A DNA stretch of 64,000 nucleotides from Streptomyces sp. NBC_00576 (GCF_036345175.1 NZ_CP107780.1:5146001-5210000), one strand, 5' to 3'. Positions 8,609-16,095 are shown, counted from the first letter of the stretch. A program made the numbers and translations. Notes: generated by a model from the sequence alone, not told the origin.

Positions 8609-8872
8609 CTAGTCCTGGGTCGCGTCGTGGCCGGAATCGCCGTCCACCTTGCCGTCCTTGCCGACCTGGGTGGGCGGGTAGGTGTTGACGGACGTACCGT
8701 GCTTACCGAGTTCGACCGGAGTCATGCGACCGTCGCCGCCGATCCAGCGGCCGGTCTGCGTCCGCGGATCAAGTCCCGCGTACTGCCAGGGAGTTGGTTC
8801 CCCGTTGCGCAGGGGGGCCATACGGCGCATGCCCCACGGGGGCGAGGTCGGCGGAGTAGTGGTCGCGTGCAA
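8609..8872 (-). CDS. ATP-grasp-target RiPP precursor peptide
   Basis: An 87-aa precursor. The leader carries the PWGMRRMAP motif (residues 12-20), conserved in ATP-grasp-target peptides and probably the ligase recognition helix, then YAGLDPRTQTGRW. The C-terminal part, from about residue 45 (GGDGRMTPVELGKHG onward), is rich in Thr, Ser, Asp, Glu and Lys (TSVNTYPPTQVGKDGKVDGD, ending DATQD), the residues such ligases join. The start is TTG at 8872 with AAGGAGA 5 bases before it. It is the first gene of the locus and is followed within 11 bases by the ligase gene. Which core residues are linked, and where a protease would cut, cannot be read from sequence. Confidence 0.85.
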   Translation of the reverse strand: MHATTTPPTSPPWGMRRMAPLRNGEPTPWQYAGLDPRTQTGRWIGGDGRMTPVELGKHGTSVNTYPPTQVGKDGKVDGDSGHDATQD

Positions 8873-9116
8873 GGTGTCTCCTTGATCGGGGTGGACGCTG
8901 ACGTTGTTGATGAGTTACAAGGGGACCCGCCCCTACCGGGCTTCTCACGATCGGGGGAACATCTCGACCGGCTCTGTCCAGTAAGGACGGCGGGGATCTC
9001 AGAGGGGACCAGGGCTGAAGCGCGGGCAACGCCCACGACGCAGCCTCAGGAGTTGGGGAGCCTGGTGATCAGCAGCGGCTCGGGGGAACGCGCCGCTCAG
9101 CCCACCGCACGGCGGA

Positions 9117-9353
9117 TCACATCCGTCTCCAAGAGCGCCACGGCCGAGTGATGACCTCCCGGTAGGTGTGGTGCGACGGATGCTGACCACAGTGCCGCAA
9201 CACCCAGTTCTGCGGTTCGACGAAGTCCTCGCTCAGAGGCGACGTCTCGCCGTCCACCGCGCACTGCATGGCGTACGTCGTCGGCTCAGCGTCGGGTTCA
9301 CGGTCGGGTTCGAGCGTCCACATCTCATACCGAAGGACAGCACGTGTACTCAC
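9117..9353 (-). CDS. Small DUF7848-like protein
   Basis: A 78-aa protein resembling a widespread Streptomyces small-protein family of unknown role (I believe DUF7848): STRAVLRYEMWTLEPDREP, a central MQCAVDGETS, then NWVLRHCGQHPSHHTYREV. The second Cys of the expected CxxC in the central motif appears replaced by Asp (CAVD), so metal binding through that knuckle may be lost. GTG 9353 overlaps the upstream stop in GTGA, so translation is coupled to the gene at 9350-9661. Such pairs occur near XRE regulators in Streptomyces. Confidence 0.7.
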   Translation of the reverse strand: MSTRAVLRYEMWTLEPDREPDAEPTTYAMQCAVDGETSPLSEDFVEPQNWVLRHCGQHPSHHTYREVITRPWRSWRRM

Positions 9354-9661
9354 AGCCCCCACCGCCCGTTGGCCATAGCCACCTGGGCGCTCAGTTCCTC
9401 TGCCTGAGTGGGCCGGCGCAGTTCCCCGGATGGGACGTCCCACTCCTTGCCGCCCCGCGGAGGTCGCAGCTGGACGTACGGACCTGTGTGGCCCATGACG
9501 AGGCCGACTTGATCGTTGCGCCTGTCCACCATCGGGGTCTGCACCGGCAGTTGTGTCTGGCTCCGTTCCGCATTGAAGTCGGGGGACATCACCGAGGCCA
9601 CCCGGTCGCATCCAGGGCCGTTGTCCACGTCGTTGGGCTCAGCGTTCGAGTATCGGACCAT
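9350..9661 (-). CDS. Small conserved Streptomyces protein with MGHxGPYVQLRP motif
   Basis: A 103-aa hypothetical protein. Its C-terminal 60 residues (GLVMGHTGPYVQLRPPRGG, KEWD, LSAQVAMAN) match a pattern seen in many small Streptomyces proteins encoded next to DUF7848 genes; no function is known. The N-terminal 40 residues are less typical, so the ATG inside at 9589 could be the true start; the ATG at 9661 has GAGG about 7 bases upstream. It is translationally coupled to the downstream gene by a GTGA overlap. Confidence 0.65.
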   Translation of the reverse strand: MVRYSNAEPNDVDNGPGCDRVASVMSPDFNAERSQTQLPVQTPMVDRRNDQVGLVMGHTGPYVQLRPPRGGKEWDVPSGELRRPTQAEELSAQVAMANGRWGL

Positions 9662-9918
9662 GAACCAGCCTCACGATGGCGTCCAGAGAACGAAAGCAGC
9701 AGCCGAAGTAGCGGGGTGCGAGGGCAGGCGCTTCTCTTCGGCACGTTGACGCTCCTCAGCGAGGTGGATCGTTGCCCCGGCGTTCAAGGTGCCGCAGGGT
9801 CGTCTGTGATCCTCACGCTGGTCAGCAGGACGAAGGAACCTCCCACAAACCCCACTTGGGGACGTCCTTCATCGGGTAGAACGTCCCTAGCGCCGTCCCA
9901 AGAAGCGGGGGGAAACTC

Positions 9919-10665
9919 ATGCCGAACGAGAGACTACGTACTGTCATGGCGGCCGGAGGCTGGACGCATGCCGCCCTTGCGAAGGCCGTCGAGGTCGACC
10001 CCAAGTCGGTTGAGCGCTGGGTGAATCTCGGGCGTACACCGCGTCGTGCCACGGCTGCTCAGGCGGCAGAAGCCCTGGGAGAAGATGTGCACGCACTGTG
10101 GCCGGCGCTTCGGCAGGCTCGTTCTGCCCGCGCGATAAGCCCGGAACTGGTCGCGCTCTACGAGCAGCGGGCGGACCTCCCCATATCCACGTTCGTGGAC
10201 ATGCTGGCCCAGGCCCGTGAGCAGATCGATGTGCTCGTGTACGCGGCCGTCTTCCTGCACGAGGCGTACCCCCGGCTGAACGATCTGCTGCGGGAACGGG
10301 CGGCTGAAGGCTGCACAGTCCGCATCGCGGTCGGTGACGCTGACAGTGAGAACGTCCATGCGCGCGGCCAGGAGGAGAAGTTCGGCCACGGGATCGAGTC
10401 GCGCTGCCGACTGGCCCTGATGCACTACCGCCCTCTGATCGGGACTCCGAACATCGCAGTCCGGACGCATGGGACCACGCTCTACAACTCCCTTTACCGA
10501 GCGGATGACCAGCAGTTGGTCAACGCCCACGTCTGGGGGGTGAATGCGTATGGCGCGCCTGTGTGGCATCTTCGCCGAAGCAGGGAAGGCGGCCTGTTCG
10601 ACACCTACGCCGCCAGCTTCAACGCGGTGTGGGCGACAGCTACGCCGGTACACCAGGAAGGTTGA
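9919..10665 (+). CDS. HTH (XRE-like) regulator with C-terminal PLD-like/DUF5919 domain
   Basis: Probable DNA-binding or nucleotide-sensing regulator of 248 aa. Residues 1-70 are an XRE-like helix-turn-helix (WTHAALAKAVEVDPKSVERWVNLGRTP). Residues 85-245 match the DUF5919/phospholipase D-like fold (IDVLVYAAVFLHEAYPRLNDLL, CTVRIAVGDADSENV). A canonical HxKxxxxD catalytic motif is not evident, so it may bind rather than cleave its ligand. The gene stops 2 bases before the Nudix hydrolase start, and this regulator-Nudix pairing is common in Streptomyces, suggesting joint control over a nucleotide metabolite. The ATG at 9919 follows GGGGGGAAACTC. Confidence 0.85.
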   Translation: MPNERLRTVMAAGGWTHAALAKAVEVDPKSVERWVNLGRTPRRATAAQAAEALGEDVHALWPALRQARSARAISPELVALYEQRADLPISTFVDMLAQAREQIDVLVYAAVFLHEAYPRLNDLLRERAAEGCTVRIAVGDADSENVHARGQEEKFGHGIESRCRLALMHYRPLIGTPNIAVRTHGTTLYNSLYRADDQQLVNAHVWGVNAYGAPVWHLRRSREGGLFDTYAASFNAVWATATPVHQEG

Positions 10666-10667
10666 CC

Positions 10668-11138
10668 GTGGCACGAACCGAGTACTACGACGATCCGAAC
10701 GCACCCAAGCCGAACAGCATGGTTGTCGCAGCATCGGCTGTCGTCACCGACGACCAGGGACGCATCCTGCTCCAGCGCCGACGGGACAACGACCTCTGGG
10801 CGCTCCCTGGCGGGGGCATGGACCTCACAGACTCGCTGCCTGGAACGGCCGTCCGCGAGGTCAAGGAAGAGACCGGCTTGGACGTCGAGATCACAGGCCT
10901 CGTTGGCACATACACCGACCCGAAGCACATCATCGCCTACACGAACGGCGAGGTCCGCCGACAGTTCAACGTCTGCTTCACCGCCCGCGTCATCGGCGGC
11001 CGACTCGCCATCTCAGACGAGTCCACAGAACTCCGGTTCGTTCCGCAGGAAGAGCTCGACACGCTGCCCGTGCACCACACCCAACGGCTGCGCCTCCAAC
11101 ACTTTCTGGAGCACCGCGACCAGCCTTATCTCGGCTGA
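10668..11138 (+). CDS. Nudix hydrolase
   Basis: Pyrophosphohydrolase of a nucleoside-diphosphate-linked substrate, 156 aa. The Nudix box runs from GGMDLTDSLPGTAV into REVKEETGL: the catalytic REVKEE core is intact, while the first conserved Glu of the G-x5-E-x7 part is Asp. The N-terminal strand MVVAASAVVTDDQGRILLQ and LWALPGG are typical. GTG 10668 lies 2 bases after the upstream stop, with AGGAAGG before it, so it forms an operon with the HTH/PLD-like regulator. Substrate is not predictable. Confidence 0.9.
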   Translation: MARTEYYDDPNAPKPNSMVVAASAVVTDDQGRILLQRRRDNDLWALPGGGMDLTDSLPGTAVREVKEETGLDVEITGLVGTYTDPKHIIAYTNGEVRRQFNVCFTARVIGGRLAISDESTELRFVPQEELDTLPVHHTQRLRLQHFLEHRDQPYLG

Positions 11139-11306
11139 CTGAGGGCCTCGCGGCCACTTCCCTCAGGGCTTGGTCCCCCCTGGCCCGCCAAGCACAGCCG
11201 CGCCGACCAGGCTCACTTCACGCGGGCCTCCAGGCGGGCGGTGGGTACGTTCCAGGCGCAGTACGCGAGTTCGGCTCGGAGATCGACGCCCGCATCGCGG
11301 GTTGCG

Positions 11307-11975
11307 TCACGGATGAAACCGCCACCGACCTTCGGAGATGACGTCCACTTTGTCGTCACTGACGCGAATAGCCGTGTCGTCGTCGATGAAGTAGATCGGG
11401 AAGTCCGCCCGCTCGACGATGCGATCAGCCCAGTCGTCGTCCCGCTCCGGGAAGTCCGGCGAGTACAGGTGCGGCTTCAGATACCAGTCGAAGAGCCCGA
11501 ACGGCGACTCCACCGTCGTAGCGCCCAGCACGTGCAGGTCCGCAGCATCCCCGATGACGTCGGCGGAATGTTCGGTGAGATTCCGGCTGAAGATCATCGA
11601 CCCGGCGCTCACCCCCACATAGACCCGGCTCTCCAGCACTTCCAGGAAGCCCTCGGCCAGACCGTTGCCGGTGATGCTGCGCGCGAGATGGTATTGGTTG
11701 CCGCCCTCGACATAGACGACGTCGGCGTGCAACAGCCGCTCAAGCACCATCTGTTGAGGCAGGCCGTTCAACTCCAGGATGTCAAACTCCCGCCAGCCGA
11801 GACCGTGCAGCCGGTTCATATCCGCGACGAACCACCCATGGTCACCGGGCTCGGCGACGGACGCCGTGGGAACGTACACCACGTTCGCCGACTCAAACGG
11901 CTTTCCCAACAGGTCCCGCAGCGCATCTTGCAGCGTCGCATTACGCAGGCCACTCGCCGTCAACAGAAGCTTCAC
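11307..11975 (-). CDS. Peptidase E-like (S51 family) protein
   Basis: Alpha/beta hydrolase-like serine dipeptidase of the glutamine-amidotransferase fold, expected to cut Asp-X dipeptides if active. Features are the VPTASVAEPGD segment, YVEGGNQYHLAR, and the nucleophile elbow GVSAGSMIF with the catalytic Ser. Length, 222 aa, is normal. GTG 11975 is chosen because it gives the family start MKLLLTASG; a TTG at 11987 is possible, and neither has a strong ribosome-binding site. It is monocistronic, with a decayed GntR gene upstream. Confidence 0.82.
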   Translation of the reverse strand: MKLLLTASGLRNATLQDALRDLLGKPFESANVVYVPTASVAEPGDHGWFVADMNRLHGLGWREFDILELNGLPQQMVLERLLHADVVYVEGGNQYHLARSITGNGLAEGFLEVLESRVYVGVSAGSMIFSRNLTEHSADVIGDAADLHVLGATTVESPFGLFDWYLKPHLYSPDFPERDDDWADRIVERADFPIYFIDDDTAIRVSDDKVDVISEGRWRFHP

Positions 11976-12077
11976 CGAGCGAGCCAACCATGGCTGTCAG
12001 GCACGCGCAATGCATCAGGTTGCCGCCACCGCCGCCATCCCTGCTGCCTCGCGGCTACCGGTCCGGCCCCCGCGAGT

Positions 12078-12439
12078 TCACGTGGCCGGGAGTTGATAAG
12101 CCAGAACGCACGCGTCGGCGGCCATGACGGTGTCGCAGACTTCGGTGGGTGAGGGCATGCGGGCTCGGATCTCTTCCTCGAAGTGGTCGAGGCGATGGCC
12201 GAGTTCCTCAAGGCGGGCATAGATGCCGCCGGGCCCGGGATCGGCCTCGGCGATCGGAGTCCCGCGCGCGATGTCGAGCGGCAGGTAGGAGGCGGCGAAC
12301 TCAACGGGCTTCCCGTCGAGCAGATACCGCTCCGACGGACCAGCACACGCCGTACGGCCCCGAGCCGGGCAGAGACGTCCTGGCCGGCCTTCTCCTCCTT
12401 GACCTCTACTGGTTCACGTGCGGCTCGTGCCGCGCACAC
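12078..12439 (-). pseudogene. GntR-family (UTRA domain) regulator remnant, frameshifted
   Basis: The C-terminal effector domain of a HutC-type GntR regulator is recognisable in two frames. EPVEVKEEKAGQDVSARLGA is read in one frame down to about 12335. After that the sensor continues in another frame as YLLDGKPVEFAASYLPLDIA, then YARLEELGHRLDHFEEEIRA and VMAADACVLAYQLP, ending at the stop 12078-12080. The winged-helix DNA-binding domain, normally 70 residues, is absent upstream. N-terminal loss plus a frameshift make it non-functional as read. What it regulated is unknown. Confidence 0.78.
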
Positions 12440-12499
12440 AGCAGTTCAGCCGCTTGAAACGCCTGGTGGCACCTCGGACCGCGAGCCGGACCAGACCGT

Positions 12500-12530
12500 C
12501 CGCCCGCCCCGCCTGGGGCGGGGCGGGCGG
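12500..12530. terminator. Strong GC hairpin, terminator
   Basis: CCGCCCGCCCCGCC pairs perfectly with GGCGGGGCGGGCGG over a TGG loop. It lies 27 bases beyond the stop of the DUF1036-like gene (minus strand) and would also stop readthrough from the other side. Confidence 0.75.
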
Positions 12531-12557
12531 CCCGGATCGGTCGGTCGGGCCTGCCGA

Positions 12558-12905
12558 CTACGGGTTGAAGTTGAACGTGAAGTCCGGGGCCGTCACGGTG
12601 AGCTCCAGCATGAGGATCTCCCGCGAGTTGGTGTCCGAGACGTTCGAACACCACTCGAAGATACTGTGCGGAACCGTCTCCTTGAATTTGTCCCGCCACT
12701 CGATGCCATCGCCCGCGTAGGCGTAGGCGTACCAGATCGGGTTGACGGCTTTTGCGTCACCGCCGTAGACGACGGCGGTCTCCCCGGGGCCGATCCGCCA
12801 CCAGCCCTCCTTCCGCCAGTTGCTGCTGGCAGAGCAGTTGGGCTGGTACCGCTCGAACATCGCCCAGATTTCGCGCTCGTAGTTGTTCTTGAACCTCAGC
12901 GGCAC
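12558..12905 (-). CDS. DUF1036-like protein
   Basis: A 115-aa protein whose core, NWRKEGWWRIGPGETAVVYG followed by WYAYAYAGDGIEW, follows the DUF1036 pattern (GWW.i.PGe...v, then an aromatic YxYAxA strand); the family has no established function. No signal peptide is visible. It also has an aromatic-rich N-terminus (FKNNYEREIWAMFERYQPNC). GTG 12905 is supported by an AGGAGG 8 bases upstream. It follows the small acidic ORF at 12916 by 10 bases and likely shares its transcript. Confidence 0.65.
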   Translation of the reverse strand: MPLRFKNNYEREIWAMFERYQPNCSASSNWRKEGWWRIGPGETAVVYGGDAKAVNPIWYAYAYAGDGIEWRDKFKETVPHSIFEWCSNVSDTNSREILMLELTVTAPDFTFNFNP

Positions 12906-12915
12906 AGCACGCCTC

Positions 12916-13101
12916 CTACTCCCCGCTCGGCTGCCTGCGGGCAGCCGGGCTTCCGTCGGACCGGGTCAGAGCGATTTGCGGGCTCGAATTGTCCGTCCCG
13001 CCGGGGGGAGCGCCGGACCGACCCGCTGCGATGGCATGTTCCAGTGCCTCTTCGTCCGCATCGGTTTTCGGATCGACCGCCTCGGCAGCCTCGTGCGACA
13101 T
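12916..13101 (-). CDS. Short acidic ORF upstream of DUF1036-like gene
   Basis: A 61-aa product (MSHEAAEAVDPKTDADEEAL...), hydrophilic and probably disordered, with no family I recognise. It is accepted because a consensus AGGAGG stands 5 bases before the ATG at 13101 and its stop is 10 bases before the next start. It could be a small partner of the DUF1036-like protein; a peptide precursor is possible but has no maturase nearby. Confidence 0.55.
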   Translation of the reverse strand: MSHEAAEAVDPKTDADEEALEHAIAAGRSGAPPGGTDNSSPQIALTRSDGSPAARRQPSGE

Positions 13102-13216
13102 GGGACCTCCTGTTTCTGTCGGTCAGGTACGGCGGAGGTTCCCGGGAGAAGGAGCGGCTTACCGCAGCGGGTGGGAGGTGCCCCGTACGGGGCCTCGGCA
13201 CAGGGACCGATCAGGC

Positions 13217-13509
13217 TAATTAGCCGCCCGCCGGCTCGGACTGCCTGGGCCGCGCCCAAGTGGGCCTCCGTGATCTCCGGCAGGACGACACGGCCCCGGC
13301 TCATCCAGCGCCGGATGTCGTCGACCGCGCTCGCCGCGTCCTCGCGCCCGAGTTCGCGCGTGGCTACGTGGTCGAGCTCGGCCAGCAGGAGTGGGGACAT
13401 GACCAGGAGCCCCGCGGCCAGGATCGCCACGTTCGCCGCCCCGTGCGCGGGGTGACTCGCGTCCAGCGCGGCCAGCGGGCCCGGACGTGTCGGCGATGAC
13501 GATGATCAC
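13217..13509 (-). pseudogene. PIN-domain toxin (VapC-like) remnant, frameshifted
   Basis: The start, VIIVIADTSGP, has the PIN-domain first strand with the conserved Asp. One extra C in a GGGCCCG run near 13475 shifts the frame. The rest of the domain (LAALDASHPAHGAANVAILA, LLLAELDHVATREL, VDDIRRWMSRGRVVLPEI, AHLGAAQAV) continues in the other frame. The C-terminal part with the last acidic residues is gone after about 13220. A functional VapC would be a ribonuclease; this copy should be dead. GTG 13509 overlaps the antitoxin stop in GTGA, the normal coupled order. Confidence 0.75.
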
Positions 13510-13757
13510 GTGGCGGTTCCCGAACGCGGATCGGGGTCCGTCTCCGTCTCCGTCAGGTTGCGTACCGCGTCGGCCACCGCGTCGCGGACCTCGGCCTTGG
13601 ACGGCGTACGGCCCGAGCCGTCAAAGGTGCGCGAGAACAGGGGCTCGGCCCAGACGCGGTTCGCCATGGCCGCGAGGTGGATCCCTGGCGGATGATCTCG
13701 GCTTCGCTTGTCCCTCGGCGCTTGGCGGCCTTCTTGGTGATCGCCAGGCTCAGCCGA
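13506..13757 (-). pseudogene. Ribbon-helix-helix antitoxin remnant, frameshifted
   Basis: The partner of the PIN toxin. AITKKAAKRRGTSEAEIIRQG is the RHH-type DNA-binding segment. A missing base near 13688 breaks the frame before IHLAAMANRVW, which continues as EPLFSRTFDGSGRTPSKAEV, RDAVADAV to the stop at 13506. No start codon with a ribosome-binding site is found upstream of the RHH part. The intact C-terminal toxin-neutralising tail and the GTGA overlap with the toxin show it was a normal TA operon before decay. Confidence 0.7.
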
Positions 13758-13837
13758 GAGCACGGGGTGCGGCCCCAAGGCTGGATTCAGGCCGATTCGG
13801 ACCACAAGTGCCCGCTTCTGGCCGTATGGTTTCCGCC

Positions 13838-14203
13838 ATGTTCGAGACAATCCGTTGGCGCTGTCACGTACACGCGAACGACCGCCGCGCCGCCGAGCGG
13901 GTGGTCGGGCGGATTGCGGCGCGCTTGGATCGCCCCGTCGACATCGAGAGCTATGAGCGGTACTGCAAGTTCCCCGAGCTCGCCGTGTTGCGGCTGGTCT
14001 CTCCGCTTCAGTGCCCCACTCCAGAACTTGCGCTGATGACCGTCCTTGAGTGTGCGTGGAAGATCGCGACACCATGGAGTCTGGGCAGCCAAGGATCAGG
14101 CGTCCACCACGAGTTCATGGGCATCGCGGCTGCCAACGTCGGGGCGCACTTCAGCGTCCCGGGCATTGAATGGACGGAGTTCTACGTCAGCGATCGGCCG
14201 TGA
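13838..14203 (+). CDS. Hypothetical protein, unknown
   Basis: A 121-aa cytoplasmic protein (MFETIRWRCHVHANDRRAAER...), ending with GIEWTEFYVSDRP. It looks like an alpha+beta fold with an N-terminal strand and helix (ARLDRPVDIESYERYCKF) but I recognise no family. ATG 13838 is chosen over ATG 13826; neither has a clear ribosome-binding site, so the start is uncertain. It overlaps nothing on its strand. Confidence 0.6.
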   Translation: MFETIRWRCHVHANDRRAAERVVGRIAARLDRPVDIESYERYCKFPELAVLRLVSPLQCPTPELALMTVLECAWKIATPWSLGSQGSGVHHEFMGIAAANVGAHFSVPGIEWTEFYVSDRP

Positions 14204-14249
14204 CGAAGTTAGCTGGAATGGGGGAAAGCGGCGACCTGCGGACACGGCA

Positions 14250-14280
14250 GACGCCCCCAGGTCAGCGACCCGGGGGCGTC
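14250..14280. terminator. Hairpin between convergent genes, terminator
   Basis: GACGCCCCC (14250-14258) pairs with GGGGGCGTC (14272-14280). It lies between the end of the 13838 gene and the end of the pectate lyase gene and could serve both. Confidence 0.65.
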
Positions 14281-14297
14281 CTGCGCATAGGAAACCC

Positions 14298-15863
14298 CTA
14301 CCCTCCGAACGTCACCACCAGCCGCCCGTCCGAAGCGAAGGACCAGTGCAGCGCGCCCGCGTAGGACGAGCAGCGGGAGCCGTTCGCCCCCGACCAGAAC
14401 TGGTTCGACGTGTCGGAGTTGCCGACGATCCGGTCGTTCGTGCCGCTGCCGCTCCGGCATGACGTGTTCGTGCGGAACACCGACGTGCCGCCGTCGAAGT
14501 TGAAGTTGCGCTCCGTGTTGTCGATGCTGACGTTGTCCGACACCGCCATCGTGCCGGGGTTGCTGTTCCAGGTGAAGCCGTGCTTGCCGTTGTTGTAGGC
14601 GATGCTGCGCCGGACGATGTGGTTGACGGCGATGTCGTCGCCGCCCAGCTTGTAGCCGTTGCGGTCACCGTTGCCGGCCTGGGAGCCGTCGGTGAGGGTG
14701 CCGTTCTTGTAGGCGAGGGAGTCCTCGACGGTCACCGGGCCGATGGCCCCCGTGTCGGTCTTGGTGTAGAGGTCCCAGCCGTCGTCGATGTTGTTGTGCG
14801 AGACCGCGTAGCGGAAGACGTTGCCGGAGCCGGTGGTGAGCTTGGCCGCGAAGCCGTCGGCGTCCTCACCGTCCGAGTCGGCGTTGTCGTGCGACTCGGC
14901 GCTCAGGATCAGGTTGTTGGCCGGCCAGTTGGCGGCCGGGGTGGTGGAGGCGATACGGCCGAGCTGGAGGCCGGTGTCGCGGTTGAAGCGGGTCACCGTG
15001 CGCTCGACGATGTTGTTGCTGCCGCCGACGTAGATGCCGTTGTCACCGGCCCGTTCGACGACGAGGCCCTTGATGTGCCAGTAGTTGGCGTTCAGTTGGA
15101 GGCCGCGGTTCGACGAACTCTCGGTCTGTGCCGAGAAGTTGAGGACCGGGGTCTCGCCGGGGTAGGCGGCGAGGGTGGTGCGGGCGGAGGCGGTGCCGTT
15201 GTTGCCCACCGGGATCGTGATCGTGGAGGACTGGTTGTACGTGCCTCCGCGGACGTAGATCGTGCCGCCTGCGGTGATGCGGCCGATCGCCGACGTGAGA
15301 GTGGTCGGCGCCGACGACGTACCCGCGGCACTGTCGGTGCCGGACGGGGACACGTACAGCGCTGAGGCAGTCGGGGGTGTGGTGCCGCCGCCGTCCGGGA
15401 CGTTCGCGTCGAGGTAGTCGATGTTGGGGAGACCCGCGGCGGCCGTCGGGTTGAGGCGGATGGTGTTGCTGCCCGCGACCACCGGCACCGTCAGCGTCTT
15501 CGTCGTCCACGCCGTCCAGGTACCGGTGCCCTCGAACGTCGCCGTCGTGACCGTCGTGCCGTTCACGATGATGCCCACGGAACGGGCGGTGGTGGTGCCG
15601 TTGGCGAAGCGGACGCTCAGTGTCGCCGTGCCCGATGCGGGTGCGGATACGGTGAACTGGGCGTACGCGTTGGCCGCGTTGGTGCCGTTGCAGAATCCGC
15701 TGCCGGAGTAGCCGGTCCAGTCGGAGTCGATGGTGCCGGTGCAGACCGCCGGTGAGGTCTCGGCCTCGTAGCGCGTGGTCGCGGCCTGTGCCGTGGTTCC
15801 GGACAGCGCGACGAGTGTGCCTGCCAGCAGGCTGACGCACGCCATGACGGATCTCAGTTGCAT
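14298..15863 (-). CDS. Secreted pectate lyase, PL9-like, with N-terminal CBM35-like module
   Basis: Extracellular polygalacturonate lyase candidate, 521 aa. A signal peptide (MQLRSVMACVSLLAGTLVA..., cleavage after AQA, residue about 27) is followed by a CBM35-like carbohydrate-binding module (TTRYEAETSPAVCTGTIDSD to residue about 155), a short linker, and a right-handed beta-helix. The helix contains ALYVSPSGTDSAAGTSSAPT and the PL9-type segment DADGFAAKLTTGSGNVFRY, then NNIDDGWDLYTK, which supply the Ca-binding and catalytic region. ATG 15863 follows a GGAGAACCACG. A 12-bp perfect palindrome upstream suggests sugar-responsive repression. It is monocistronic. Confidence 0.9.
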   Translation of the reverse strand: MQLRSVMACVSLLAGTLVALSGTTAQAATTRYEAETSPAVCTGTIDSDWTGYSGSGFCNGTNAANAYAQFTVSAPASGTATLSVRFANGTTTARSVGIIVNGTTVTTATFEGTGTWTAWTTKTLTVPVVAGSNTIRLNPTAAAGLPNIDYLDANVPDGGGTTPPTASALYVSPSGTDSAAGTSSAPTTLTSAIGRITAGGTIYVRGGTYNQSSTITIPVGNNGTASARTTLAAYPGETPVLNFSAQTESSSNRGLQLNANYWHIKGLVVERAGDNGIYVGGSNNIVERTVTRFNRDTGLQLGRIASTTPAANWPANNLILSAESHDNADSDGEDADGFAAKLTTGSGNVFRYAVSHNNIDDGWDLYTKTDTGAIGPVTVEDSLAYKNGTLTDGSQAGNGDRNGYKLGGDDIAVNHIVRRSIAYNNGKHGFTWNSNPGTMAVSDNVSIDNTERNFNFDGGTSVFRTNTSCRSGSGTNDRIVGNSDTSNQFWSGANGSRCSSYAGALHWSFASDGRLVVTFGG

Positions 15864-15918
15864 CGTGGTTCTCCATCTCCAGGACGGGGGGAACAGCTGT
15901 TGGGCCGGACCGGATTGG

Positions 15919-15930
15919 AAAGCGCTTTCT
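15919..15930. promoter_or_regulatory. Perfect palindrome, putative LacI-type operator
   Basis: GAAAGCGCTTTC is a perfect 12-bp palindrome centred on GCGC, 56 bases upstream of the pectate lyase start. Palindromes of this kind (compare the CebR-type GGGAGCGCTCCC) control Streptomyces polysaccharide-degradation genes. The cognate regulator is not evident in the window. Confidence 0.6.
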
Positions 15931-16067
15931 CTCGGAAGTTAGGGGGGTAGTCCTGGACACGTCAATAGACTTGTACATGATCGTTGTTCACATGCATGGA
16001 CGATTGGGGGTGGAGTGGAGGGCTATCTGCCCTTAAGGCCTGCGCCTGCCCCGTGCGCACACACGAC
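15931..16067. other. Gene-free stretch upstream of the pectate lyase gene
   Basis: Part of the 317-base gap 15864-16180, which also holds the palindrome, a hairpin and a low-complexity repeat (listed separately). Nothing coding is supported. A TCAATAGACTTGTACATGAT stretch near 15961-15980 is unusually AT-rich for this genome and may contain the promoter of the lyase gene. Confidence 0.35.
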
Positions 16068-16095
16068 AGAGGCCCCGGATTTCTCCGGGGCCTCT
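16068..16095. terminator. Perfect 12-bp hairpin, terminator
   Basis: AGAGGCCCCGGA pairs perfectly with TCCGGGGCCTCT over a 4-base loop. It lies downstream of the small minus-strand gene at 16181-16417, about 85 bases past its stop. Confidence 0.75.

Noticed and set aside
11972..12439. 155-aa continuous minus-strand ORF over the GntR remnant
   Set aside because: Only its first 30 residues match the UTRA domain; the rest of the domain lies in another frame, so the ORF is an artefact of the frameshift.
13216..13509. 97-aa minus-strand ORF as an intact PIN protein
   Set aside because: After 11 residues its sequence becomes Arg/Gly-rich nonsense, while the PIN domain continues in the other frame.
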